Positions 25,533 through 32,840 of a DNA stretch of 41,175 bases are shown here, piece by piece; position 1 is the first letter of the stretch; each line of letters begins with the position of its first letter. Origin of the DNA: an uncultured bacterium (GTDB lineage: Bacteria > Pseudomonadota > Alphaproteobacteria > SP197); contig CALLQH010000089.1 in assembly GCA_938014945.1 (NCBI GenBank), positions 1 to 41,175 of the forward strand, given 5' to 3'. The position numbers and the translations under genes were made by a program. A model generated the notes under the pieces. That model saw nothing but the letters and a program-made list of their open reading frames with translations, was not told where the DNA came from and made no database searches.

Positions 25533-26709
25533 CCTTCATCACGAAGCGCACGTCGCGGATGTTGCGGATGTCGGCCAGGGGATCGGCGGGGAAGCCCACG
25601 ACATCGGCCAGCTTGCCGGCATCGATGCTGCCGAGCTTGTCCTCGCGGCGCAGCAGGCGGGCCCCACCCATGGTCGCTGCCTCGATGGCGCGCTGGGGCG
25701 TGAAGCCGGCGCCGGTCACCATGCGCTCGATCTCCTGCATGTTGTCGCCGTGGTGGTTGCCCGGCGTGCCGGCATCGGTGCCCATGGCGATCGCCACGCC
25801 GATCTTCTCGGCCAGGGCGACGTTGCGCAGGTGGATCTCCTCGGTCTCGTGATAACGCTCGCGGATGTGGGGCAGCAGGCCGTCCGAAGCGGTCTTGTCG
25901 GCGATCAGCGCACTGTGGACGCAGACCGTGGGCACCAGGAAGGTGCCCTTCTCGGCCATCAGGGCATAGGTGTCCTCGTCGCCGAAGCTGCCGTGCTCGA
26001 CGCTGCGGGCACCCGCCAGCGCCGCATTGCGGATGCCTTCGCAGGCGTGGGCGTGGGCCGCGCAGTGCTTGAAGTTCTCCTCGGCGATGGCGACCGCGGC
26101 GCGGACCTCGTCGAGCTGATACTGGATGGCGCGGGAGTCCTCGTATTCCGTGCTGGTGATCGCGCCCGTGCCCATGATCTTGATCAGGTCGGCGCCCATG
26201 GCGAGCTGCTTGCGCGCCATGGCGCGGACCTCGTCGGGGCCATTGGCCGTATCGTACATGCCGGGGTAGTACTCGGTCGTCGAGGTCGTGATGGAAAGCA
26301 GCTTGCCGGCGCAGAACAGGCGCGGGCCCTTCAGCTTGCCGCGGTTGATCAGGTTCCTCACCGCGATCTCGTTGTAATCCCAGCCACCGACGTCGCGCGC
26401 CGTGGTGACGCCACCCATCAGGGTGCGCTCGGCCGCCTGGGCGGCATAGATCGCCACCTCGCCGGGCAGCCTGCCGCCCCAGGGGTTGTTGGGATTGCCG
26501 GCTTCGGTCGGCATGCAGAGATGAACGTGGCAGTCGATCAGGCCCGGCAGCAGATAGGCCCCGGCGGCATCGATCACCGTGTCGTCGCCCGAGGGCCTGC
26601 CGCCCTCGCAGACGCTGACGAACTGCGGTCCCTCGATGCGGATGTCGCCGTCGCGCCAGGCGCCCGTCGCCACATCGTAAACCCTGCCGCCGCGCAACCA
26701 GGTTGCCAT
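25504..26709 (-). CDS. Amidohydrolase (imidazolonepropionase/prolidase-like)
   Basis: A 401-aa metal-dependent hydrolase of the amidohydrolase superfamily. Metal ligands are visible in order: H-x-H in DCHVHL, Lys in IKIMGTGA, His in HCAAHAHA and in SVEHGSFGD, and Asp in MGTDAGTPGNHHGDN. The small beta-sandwich domain is built from the N-terminal RGGRVYDVATGAW and C-terminal GKLADVVGFPADPLADI. The closest types are Xaa-Pro dipeptidases and imidazolonepropionase-like enzymes, whose substrates range from dipeptides to pesticides. Substrate unknown. The ATG at 26709 follows GGGAGAAGAG. It is divergent from the riboswitch-controlled gene. Confidence 0.88.
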   Translation of the reverse strand: MATWLRGGRVYDVATGAWRDGDIRIEGPQFVSVCEGGRPSGDDTVIDAAGAYLLPGLIDCHVHLCMPTEAGNPNNPWGGRLPGEVAIYAAQAAERTLMGGVTTARDVGGWDYNEIAVRNLINRGKLKGPRLFCAGKLLSITTSTTEYYPGMYDTANGPDEVRAMARKQLAMGADLIKIMGTGAITSTEYEDSRAIQYQLDEVRAAVAIAEENFKHCAAHAHACEGIRNAALAGARSVEHGSFGDEDTYALMAEKGTFLVPTVCVHSALIADKTASDGLLPHIRERYHETEEIHLRNVALAEKIGVAIAMGTDAGTPGNHHGDNMQEIERMVTGAGFTPQRAIEAATMGGARLLRREDKLGSIDAGKLADVVGFPADPLADIRNIRDVRFVMKDGVVARNDL

Positions 26710-26857
26710 GCTCTCTTCTCCCGATCTGGTGGCCCTTCTTCTAGAGCATCGCGGCGGGGGCGCTCAAAGGATTTCCCGGCCCAATGTGCAATCGCATCGG
26801 CCTGTGCGCTTGGTCACTGGCGGCAAAGGCCGCCCGTCCACACCTCAACCGGGTGGG

Positions 26858-26944
26858 GACATTCACCCCGAGAAAGGCAAACCGGCGGCAACGCCGGCAC
26901 GCAGAGCCACCGGCCCCAAAAGGGGGCAGCGGAGCCGCCGAAGG
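26858..26944 (+). promoter_or_regulatory. GEMM-I (c-di-GMP-I) riboswitch, G20/G47/C92 variant
   Basis: The leader of the small membrane protein gene matches the conserved core of the c-di-GMP-I aptamer. GGCAAACC (26876-26883) is followed by a perfect 6-bp P2 stem CCGGCG / CGCCGG with a GCAA tetraloop, then ACGCAGAGCCACCGG (26900-26914), a P3 hairpin (CCCC-AAAA-GGGG), and CAGCGGAGCCGCCGAAGG (26927-26944). Gapless alignment to Vibrio Vc2 puts G26877 at G20 and C26938 at C92, the two ligand-pairing bases, but G26904 at A47. Rfam, as I recall, has a variant class called c-di-GMP-I-GGC after these three positions. The 3' end abuts the ribosome-binding site AAGGGAGAG (26941-26949), so control is probably translational. 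The tetraloop receptor of P3 seems absent. Confidence 0.72.
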
Positions 26945-26953
26945 GAGAGTACA

Positions 26954-27223
26954 ATGACAGCGACCGGCACCACGGGCTGGAACGATCCGATGATGAAGCA
27001 GATCCGCAAGACCCTGGCGGCGGCGACCGTCATCATCGGCAGCAGCGTCATCGCCATGCTCCTGTTCGGCACCGAACGTGACGGCGGCAGCGCCCTGGGC
27101 ACGGCGACCCGAACCCTGAAGAAGCTGGCCTACATGATCGGCGACACCAACGCGGTGATCGCGGGCGTTCTGGTGCTGCTCGCCGTTTTCGTGGGCCTGG
27201 TCTTCTGGATTCGCGGCCGCTAG
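26954..27223 (+). CDS. Small two-helix membrane protein under riboswitch control
   Basis: An 89-aa protein that I do not recognise. It has a polar N terminus (MTATGTTGWNDPMMKQIRK), a first membrane helix TLAAATVIIGSSVIAMLLFG, a loop of about 30 residues with TATRTLKKLAYMIGDTN, and a second helix AVIAGVLVLLAVFVGLVFWI ending in RGR. No signal peptidase site or catalytic motif is visible. The ATG at 26954 follows AAGGGAGAG (26941-26949). The only clue to function is the GEMM-I-type aptamer that immediately precedes it: such genes usually act in envelope, motility or biofilm functions. It appears to be the only gene of its transcript, as the next gene has its own 120-nt upstream region. Confidence 0.8.
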   Translation: MTATGTTGWNDPMMKQIRKTLAAATVIIGSSVIAMLLFGTERDGGSALGTATRTLKKLAYMIGDTNAVIAGVLVLLAVFVGLVFWIRGR

Positions 27224-27243
27224 CGCCAGATACGAACCGGCGC

Positions 27244-27263
27244 ATGTGAGACGAACATCACAT
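27244..27263. promoter_or_regulatory. Inverted repeat upstream of the cysteine-rich protein gene
   Basis: ATGTGA-N8-TCACAT with perfect 6-bp arms, 80 bp before the next start codon. It looks like a CRP/FNR-superfamily half-site pair, but the spacer is 8 rather than 6, so the binding protein is uncertain. Confidence 0.35.
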
Positions 27264-27343
27264 TTTTGCATCTGCCGGTCTCCGCCAAGCCGATCTAAGC
27301 TTCCGTCTTCTGCACACGACGAGCGTTTCGAGGGGAGCGAACG

Positions 27344-27712
27344 ATGCGGATATGGAAAACCCTGGCCATGGTCGCGCTGGTGGGCGCCATGGCTCTGACC
27401 GCCACGGCCGCGAAGGCCGACAACATCGTCTGGTCGATCCAGAGCGAACATCCCAATATCGTCAGCCTGGAGTTCTACAGCCAGGACTACAACCGCGCCT
27501 GGCCCGGCGGCGGCGAGGTCTACATCCTCGACGACTGGGACGCCAAGAGCTTCAACCTGCAGTGCTCGACGGGCGAACTGATCTGCTACGGCGCCTGGGT
27601 GCGCGGCGACTCCAGCACCTACTGGGGCGTGGGCATCGACGACAGCCAGTACTGCAGCGACTGCTGCTACTACTGCGGCGAGCGGACCGATCCGATCACC
27701 CTGCTGCCCTGA
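27344..27712 (+). CDS. Secreted cysteine-rich protein, unknown function
   Basis: A 122-aa protein with a Sec signal peptide (MRIWKTLAMVALVGAMALTATAAKA, cleavage before DN). The mature part of about 97 residues has six or more cysteines, two in LQCSTGELICYGAW and the rest in a cluster YCSDCCYYCGER near the end, suggesting disulfide bonding in the periplasm or outside. Aromatic and Asp/Gly-rich segments (FYSQDYNRAWPGGGEVYILDD) suggest a small beta-rich fold. Similar small hypothetical proteins with the CYGAW…WGVG…CSDCC pattern occur in other alphaproteobacteria, to my recollection. The ATG at 27344 follows GAGGGGAG. Confidence 0.82.
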   Translation: MRIWKTLAMVALVGAMALTATAAKADNIVWSIQSEHPNIVSLEFYSQDYNRAWPGGGEVYILDDWDAKSFNLQCSTGELICYGAWVRGDSSTYWGVGIDDSQYCSDCCYYCGERTDPITLLP

Positions 27713-27717
27713 GAACG

Positions 27718-27736
27718 CGCCGCCCGACGGGCGGCG
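27718..27736 (+). terminator. Hairpin after the cysteine-rich protein gene
   Basis: An 8-bp perfect stem CGCCGCCC / GGGCGGCG with a GAC loop, followed by TTA, 5 nt after the stop codon. It separates this gene from the MDR gene 21 nt further on. Confidence 0.5.
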
Positions 27737-27757
27737 TTAGGCCGGGAGAATGCGACG

Positions 27758-28840
27758 ATGAAGGCCGCACGCTTTCATGGCGACCAGCCGTGCCTGACAC
27801 TGGAGACGATGCCTGATCCCGTGCCCTTGCCGGGATCGGCGGTGGTCGACGTGCTGGCGGCCTTCATCACCGCGTCCCTTGCGGGTTATCTCGACAACCC
27901 CGGCGGACGCATGCTGCCGCCCATGCCCTTCGTTCCGGGCATGGACACGATCGGGCGTATCAGCGCGGTCGCCGATGACGTCTCGGGCCTGGCGGTCGGC
28001 GATCTCGTCTACTGCGATCACTGGTATGCCAGCCATACCGTGTCGTCGCCGCCCGACCACTGCTTCCTTGGTTTCTTCGGCATGGGCGCGGCCTCCGGGC
28101 CGCACCTGGAACGCTGGCGCGACGGCGCCTATGCCGAACGGATGATGCTGCCCGCCGAGTGCATGACGCCGCTGGGCACGGCCGCCGAGCGGGCGAGCCC
28201 GGCGCAGCTCTGCCGCCTGGGCTGGTTCGGCACGGCCTACGGCGCCGTCGTGAAGGCGCGTCTGCAACCCGGCGAGACCGTGATCGTCAACGGCGCCAGC
28301 GGCATGGTCGGCTCGAGCGGCGTGCTGATCGCCCTTGCCATGGGCGCCTCGCGCGTCGTCGCCCTGGGACGCAACCGGACCAACCTCGATGCCGTTGCCG
28401 CGCTCGCACCCGGGCGTATCGTGCCCGTGGTCCTGACCGGCGCGACGAACGACGCCGCGGCGATCCGGGAGGCGGCAGGCGGCGGTGGCGGCAATGTCAT
28501 GTTCGATGCCGTGGGCACGGGTGCCGCCCCGGAAGCGACGCTGGCGGCGATCGACGCCCTTGCCTTCGGCGGGCGCGCGGTGCTGGTCGGCTCCGGACTG
28601 ACGGGCCCGATGAGCCTCGACTACGGCCGAGTCATGTACAACGAGACCACCGTGCAGGGCTCCCTCTGGTTCCCGCGCAAGGCCGCCGCCGAGATGATCG
28701 CCATGATCGCGGCAGGCACGCTCGACCTCTCCGCCGTCACGCCCCGCACCGTCGGCCTCGACGGCATCAACGAGGGCATCCGCGAAGCCGCGCGGGGCGG
28801 CACCGGGCTCTCCCACTGGGCGGTCTGCCCGCAGGCCTGA
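27758..28840 (+). CDS. MDR-superfamily oxidoreductase lacking the zinc ligands
   Basis: A 360-aa medium-chain dehydrogenase/reductase. The GroES-like N domain and the Rossmann fold (VNGASGMVGSSGVLIALAMGASRVVALGRN) are clear, and NVMFDAVGTG lies in the expected place. The catalytic zinc positions of alcohol dehydrogenases are missing: the usual Cys in the CGxCGTD loop is replaced (AAFITASLAGYLD) and GHE is replaced by GMD (VPGMDTIGRI). The structural zinc cysteine cluster is also absent. It is therefore likely a zinc-free quinone-reductase or enoyl-reductase type. The gene ends 4 bp before the convergent MBL gene. Substrate unknown. Confidence 0.86.
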   Translation: MKAARFHGDQPCLTLETMPDPVPLPGSAVVDVLAAFITASLAGYLDNPGGRMLPPMPFVPGMDTIGRISAVADDVSGLAVGDLVYCDHWYASHTVSSPPDHCFLGFFGMGAASGPHLERWRDGAYAERMMLPAECMTPLGTAAERASPAQLCRLGWFGTAYGAVVKARLQPGETVIVNGASGMVGSSGVLIALAMGASRVVALGRNRTNLDAVAALAPGRIVPVVLTGATNDAAAIREAAGGGGGNVMFDAVGTGAAPEATLAAIDALAFGGRAVLVGSGLTGPMSLDYGRVMYNETTVQGSLWFPRKAAAEMIAMIAAGTLDLSAVTPRTVGLDGINEGIREAARGGTGLSHWAVCPQA

Positions 28841-28844
28841 GCCC

Positions 28845-29567
28845 TCAGGCCGCCGCGAGACGGCCTTCGTAGAAACCTGCGAGCGATTCCAGCGCCCCGG
28901 CACTGTCGCCGGCAAACGACGAACCATGCATCAGGCCCAGTGTGGCCGGCGCGAGCGCGGCTAGGCGGCGGATGGTCGGCCCCGTCGCCGGGCCCAGACT
29001 GGTCGAGCGGAAGATGGCCTCGGCCTCGCCGGCCGGACCGACGATGTCTTCCTGCGTCAGGGCCGGCCCCTCGCCCAGGCGGGTAAAGAGATCGCCGCAC
29101 AGGAGCGTGGCGGTGGTCTCCTCGTGGAAGACGCCCGCCTCCCAGCCGTGGGGCACATGGGGCGTGTCGATCCAGCGCATGCGCTTGCCGCCCAGGTCCA
29201 GGACCTCGCCGTCGTTGAGGGCACGCGGCGCGCGGTCGGCAAGATCGTTGAGCGAGACCATGCAGGCTGTGCGGCCGTGCACCACCTGCGCCTGCGGCGC
29301 CGCCGCCAGCCACTGGTTCATCGCACCGCATTCATCGGCCTCGACATGGCCGAAGCCGATCCAGCGCAGGCTTGCCGGAGGGATGATCCGCGCCACGGCC
29401 TCGCTGACCAGGGGGAACATCGCGCGCGGGCCGCAGTGGAACAGGAGAGGCTCGTCGGCGCGGACCAGGAACTGGCAGAAGGTGAGTCCGGCGGGCGGCG
29501 CGATCTGCGCCACATGGGTGGCAAGACGGAAGATGCCGTCGGAGATTTCGTCGACGCGGGTTTCCAT
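28845..29567 (-). CDS. MBL-fold hydrolase, ODP/flavodiiron-like
   Basis: A 240-aa metallo-beta-lactamase-fold protein. The metal motif is GHVEADECGAMNQWL, which follows the H-x-E-x-D pattern of di-iron oxygen-binding (ODP) and flavodiiron proteins rather than HxHxDH; the sixth position, usually His, is Glu here. Later ligands are likely in IDTPHVPHGWEAGVF, LLCGDLFTR and LMHGSSFAGD. No flavodoxin domain follows. It starts 27 nt after the TetR gene, with AGGGA upstream, and is presumably controlled by it. Related proteins may sense or reduce oxygen or NO; no direct evidence here. Confidence 0.85.
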   Translation of the reverse strand: METRVDEISDGIFRLATHVAQIAPPAGLTFCQFLVRADEPLLFHCGPRAMFPLVSEAVARIIPPASLRWIGFGHVEADECGAMNQWLAAAPQAQVVHGRTACMVSLNDLADRAPRALNDGEVLDLGGKRMRWIDTPHVPHGWEAGVFHEETTATLLCGDLFTRLGEGPALTQEDIVGPAGEAEAIFRSTSLGPATGPTIRRLAALAPATLGLMHGSSFAGDSAGALESLAGFYEGRLAAA

Positions 29568-29594
29568 GGCTGCGATCCCTGATCCTTTGCGGGG

Positions 29595-30182
29595 TTATTG
29601 CCGCATGGCCGGAAGGCCGGCGGCGAGAACGGCCGCGACCGCATCGGCGGCCGCCTGTGTCGAAAGACCGCTGCGCACGAGGCTGTCGTGCACGGCAAGG
29701 TCGAGCATGGCGGCAGCGATGTTCGCGGCCGGCTCGTCGTAGCCGAGGGGGGCAAGAGCCGTGCGGGCGAGAGCCAGGCGGTTCTCTTCCTCGGCGGCAA
29801 AGAAGGCATCGATCGCGGCAAAACCGGCGCGGTCGGCGCGCACCAGGGCAAGGCCCCGAGCCTGGCCGTAGAAGCCGAAGATGGCGCCGACCAGCCCCTG
29901 GAGCCGCTCGGTTAGCCCCTCGCGCCCCTGCAGGGCCTGTGGCCCGGGCAGCGGCAGCAGGGTCGCGGCATGGGCGCTGCAGGCCGACACCATGGCATCG
30001 TAGTCGGCGAAGTGATGATAGACGGTGCCCGCGCCGACACCCGCGCGCTCGGCGATCTGGGCCATGGTCGTGGCGGCGATGCCCTGTTCGACATGCAGGC
30101 CGAAGCAGGCCTCGACAATGCGCTGGCGGGTTTCGGCTGCAGCGCTGGCGCGCTTGTCCATACGGTAGGTACGACGGGCCAC
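29595..30182 (-). CDS. TetR-family transcriptional regulator
   Basis: A 195-aa repressor. The N-terminal helix-turn-helix reads TRQRIVEACFGLHVEQGIAATTMAQIAERAGVGAGTVYHHFADYDAMV. The C-terminal ligand domain is helical (AIFGFYGQARGLALVRADRAGFAAIDAFFAA). The start is GTG at 30182, with AAAGGA 8 nt upstream; ATG at 30161 is possible and the longer frame to 30239 reads through the operator. A 16-bp perfect inverted repeat covers this ribosome-binding site, indicating autoregulation. It precedes the MBL-fold gene by 27 nt. Confidence 0.9.
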   Translation of the reverse strand: MARRTYRMDKRASAAAETRQRIVEACFGLHVEQGIAATTMAQIAERAGVGAGTVYHHFADYDAMVSACSAHAATLLPLPGPQALQGREGLTERLQGLVGAIFGFYGQARGLALVRADRAGFAAIDAFFAAEEENRLALARTALAPLGYDEPAANIAAAMLDLAVHDSLVRSGLSTQAAADAVAAVLAAGLPAMRQ

Positions 30183-30192
30183 GGCAGGCGTC

Positions 30193-30235
30193 CTTTCATC
30201 GAGGATTAATTCAATGAAATAATCCTCGATGAAAG
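30193..30235. promoter_or_regulatory. Long perfect inverted repeat, probable TetR operator
   Basis: Arms CTTTCATCGAGGATTA (30193-30208) and TAATCCTCGATGAAAG (30220-30235) match at all 16 positions around an 11-bp AT-rich spacer. It lies between the methyltransferase stop and the TetR start and overlaps the TetR ribosome-binding site. It is AT-rich against the high-GC background. It could also fold as an RNA hairpin ending the methyltransferase transcript, but no U tract follows. Confidence 0.65.
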
Positions 30236-30254
30236 TCAAGCACTCTCGAAACGC

Positions 30255-31040
30255 CTACCTGGTCTTGCGCAGCACCAGGATCATGCGCCGTGGCGGCGGT
30301 CCCATGTCGAGCGGGCGGTCGACATCGAAATCGCCATAGGTCGCGGCGATCTCCAGGCCGCCGGCAAGGCGGGCAAGGGCTGCGATCTCGGGCGCGGTGA
30401 ACATGCGCTCGCGGGCGCGGTCGACATAGATCGTCTGCGCGCCCTTCTCGGTGACCGTCATCCGCACCTCGACATCGGCGACCATGGTCAGCGGATGATA
30501 GGCCGCGCCGTTCACCGCCCAGTCGACCACCACGCGGGTGCCGTCCTTCTCGCCGGCGTAACGGAAGCTGCCGTATTCGGCGAAACCGGTGTCGTGGGGG
30601 TGGGTGAACTCCAGCACGTAGATGCCGTCGTCGGTGAGGTTGGCGGCGACATTGCGGAAGTGGGCGATGACGTCGTCGTGGTCGAGCAGGCAGTCGAGCG
30701 CGTCGTACATCGTCAGGATCGCATCGACCGGCGCCTCGAGGCGGAAATCGCGCATGTCGGCGGCGATCCAGGTCGCCTTGACGCCCTCCGCCTCGGCCAG
30801 GCCCTGACCGAAGGCGACCATCTCCGGGCGCAGGTCGAGGCCCGTGGCGGCGATGCCGGCGCGGGCGAAGCCGCGGGTGTGGTAGCCGGGGCCGCAGGCG
30901 ATCTCCAGCACCGAGGCCATGGGCCTGCCGGCCAGCCTCTCGAAGGCCTGGGTGACAAAGGCGATCTCGCGCGCGACGTCGCGCCCCAGCGCGATGTCGT
31001 AGTAACGCGCGCGGGCGTAGAGCTCGTTGTATTCGGCCAT
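30255..31040 (-). CDS. SAM-dependent class I methyltransferase
   Basis: A 261-aa methyltransferase with the SAM-binding motif VLEIACGPGYHTRGFARAG, acidic loop GLDLRPEM, and motif II/III segments AADMRDF and ILTMYDALDCLLDHDD. The C-terminal part (FTHPHDTGFAEYG…) is the small beta domain of the methyltransf_25-type family. Substrate cannot be told from sequence. It has its own promoter and lies upstream of the TetR and MBL genes on the same strand, separated by the operator-like repeat. Confidence 0.88.
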   Translation of the reverse strand: MAEYNELYARARYYDIALGRDVAREIAFVTQAFERLAGRPMASVLEIACGPGYHTRGFARAGIAATGLDLRPEMVAFGQGLAEAEGVKATWIAADMRDFRLEAPVDAILTMYDALDCLLDHDDVIAHFRNVAANLTDDGIYVLEFTHPHDTGFAEYGSFRYAGEKDGTRVVVDWAVNGAAYHPLTMVADVEVRMTVTEKGAQTIYVDRARERMFTAPEIAALARLAGGLEIAATYGDFDVDRPLDMGPPPRRMILVLRKTR

Positions 31041-31097
31041 GGCGGCGGTGTGTCCCGGAGGGCGAAAGCATGCGCACGCAGGCGCAAACGGGCGCGG

Positions 31098-31125
31098 ACA
31101 ATAGGGCCGCCGCGCGCGCCGTCAA
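31098..31125 (-). promoter_or_regulatory. Putative promoter of the methyltransferase gene
   Basis: Minus strand TTGACG (31120-31125), 16-bp spacer, TATTGT (31098-31103). A start near 31091 gives a leader of about 50 nt. Confidence 0.55.
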
Positions 31126-31274
31126 CGGGATAGTGCGGCCGGCCTGAAAAACCGCCCGCAGGCGGCTTTCGGGGCATGGCGACGGTCCTCGCAGGGGCGA
31201 TTCTAGGGCGTTCCCGGCCATGATATCCTGTCTGCCGCCGGTGATCGCACCGGCACCAACGGGGGATGATTGCG

Positions 31275-31661
31275 ATGACACCGGAACTCTCGATGCTGGT
31301 CTGGGCCGTGGCCCTGACCTTTGCCCAGATGCTGGTCGCCGCAAGCGGTGCGACGATGCAGGTCGGCCTGCCGAAACTGGCCGGCAACCGCGAGGATGTG
31401 CAGCCCTGCACCGGCTGGGCCGGACGCGCCCAGCGCGCCCACCGCAACATGCTCGAAAGCCTGGTCCTGTTCGCCGCCCTGGTCCTGGCAGCCCACGCCG
31501 CCGGCGTTTCCAGTTCCATGACCGTGCTCGGCGCGCAGCTCTTCTTCTGGGGTCGCCTGGCCTATGCCGTGGTCTATGTCGCGGGCATCCCGTGGCTGCG
31601 CACGGGCGTCTGGGCGGTCTCGATCGTCGGGCTGGTCCTGATCTTCCTGCAGCTCGTCTGA
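31275..31661 (+). CDS. MAPEG-family membrane protein
   Basis: A 128-aa protein with four transmembrane helices and the MAPEG signature region GRAQRAHRNMLESLVLFAALVLAA. MAPEG proteins include microsomal glutathione transferases and leukotriene C4 synthase; bacterial members mostly have unknown roles, and glutathione conjugation is possible. The ATG at 31275 is 9 nt after GGGGG (31261-31265); ATG at 31266 is too close to it. A 7-bp hairpin GCCGGTG / CACCGGC (31237-31254) lies just upstream of the ribosome-binding site. Confidence 0.88.
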   Translation: MTPELSMLVWAVALTFAQMLVAASGATMQVGLPKLAGNREDVQPCTGWAGRAQRAHRNMLESLVLFAALVLAAHAAGVSSSMTVLGAQLFFWGRLAYAVVYVAGIPWLRTGVWAVSIVGLVLIFLQLV

Positions 31662-31673
31662 CGCGGTCCGCGC

Positions 31674-32627
31674 TCAGGCGGCGCCCTCGCCGGCAAAGCG
31701 CTCGAGCACGGCATCGAACCGGCCCTCGCCCATGAGGTGCTGGATGACGTTGTGCGTGGCGCCGGCCACCGGCACCGGAGTGATGTTGACCATGCCCGCC
31801 ATGTTGCGGGCATGGTCGGCATCGGAGACATCGCGCGTGCCGAAATAGAGTTCGGCGTGCCCGATGCCCGTCATGGCGCCAAGGCCGCGCAGGTTGACCA
31901 GAGTGTTGCCGCGTCGGTCCTCGTCTTCCGGCGCGGCGCGCCCAACGACGGCCTTGAGCGGCGAGTCAGGAGCCCAGTCGGTCTTCACCGCAAAGCCGAG
32001 GTAAGCCCGCGCGCCGAGCATGCCGGCCGTGTAGAGCGAGGCATAACCGCTGGAGGAGAAGCCGCAGATGCGCAGATCCCCAATGCCCTGGCGCCCGCAG
32101 AAACGCCCGAGCGCCTGGGCCAGCGTGTCGATGGAAGTGCCAAAGCCGGGCGACCCGCCGGCATACATGCCGCGGCCGGGATTCTTGATGTAGAGCAGCG
32201 AACAGCCGAAGCGCTGCAGCAGGGCGTGGATCACGCAGAACGAGACCGAGAAGTTGTTGTAGGCCGTGGCGAAGACGACGATCAGCCGGTCGGAGCGCTG
32301 GGGCGATTTCCAGAAGCTGGAGCGCGGTGCAAGCAGGGTCGCCTGGTGCTCCGGGCTCACCATGGCCATCAGCGGCACGGCGCTGGCGGCAAGGTAGGCG
32401 TTGATCGCGTCGAGGCGGTCCAGATAGGCGAGCGCGCTCTGATTGGAAAGGCCGCTCTGGCGCAGGCGGGCGATGGCATCGCCGGCCTCCACGACCCGTC
32501 CATAGGCGGTGAGGCCGTCGGCCAGATCGAAAAGCGCGCGCCGCCCAAGGTCAGGTTGGCCAAGCTGCAGCAGCATGGCGCGCAGGCGCTCTGCACTGTG
32601 GATCGAGGGGTCGCGGGTATCCAGCAT
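31674..32627 (-). CDS. Hypothetical protein, possible alpha/beta hydrolase fold
   Basis: A 317-aa protein I do not recognise. The N-terminal 100 residues are helical. The rest alternates hydrophobic strands and helices (LIVVFATAYNNFSVSFCVIHALL, CSLLYIKNPGRGMYAGGSPG) and has ICGFSSSGYASLYTAGML, which resembles a nucleophile-elbow turn of alpha/beta hydrolases. A possible Asp/His pair is in YFGTRDVSDADHARN and VAGATHNVIQHL. This suggests a serine hydrolase or an inactive relative. Similar folds occur in proteins of capsule and glycan modification. The ATG at 32627 has GGAAGG 6 nt upstream; the upstream part of the frame is not used. It is convergent with the MAPEG gene. Confidence 0.72.
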   Translation of the reverse strand: MLDTRDPSIHSAERLRAMLLQLGQPDLGRRALFDLADGLTAYGRVVEAGDAIARLRQSGLSNQSALAYLDRLDAINAYLAASAVPLMAMVSPEHQATLLAPRSSFWKSPQRSDRLIVVFATAYNNFSVSFCVIHALLQRFGCSLLYIKNPGRGMYAGGSPGFGTSIDTLAQALGRFCGRQGIGDLRICGFSSSGYASLYTAGMLGARAYLGFAVKTDWAPDSPLKAVVGRAAPEDEDRRGNTLVNLRGLGAMTGIGHAELYFGTRDVSDADHARNMAGMVNITPVPVAGATHNVIQHLMGEGRFDAVLERFAGEGAA

Positions 32628-32753
32628 CGGGCACCTTCCCGGCGGAGAGAGAGCCGCTTTGATGCGCGCGTGTGCGCATGCGCACGCGACAGCGAACCAC
32701 ATTGGCACGACGCTGCCCGGCGGTCTGTGCCGAACTTCTGACTGAAGGAAGGA

Positions 32754-32830
<77 letters not shown>

Positions 32831-32840
32831 GTCGGGGCGG

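Noticed and set aside
31152..31165. CCGCC-CGCA-GGCGG hairpin flanked by A and T runs
   Set aside because: Lies between divergent genes, where no terminator is expected; the stem has only 5 bp.
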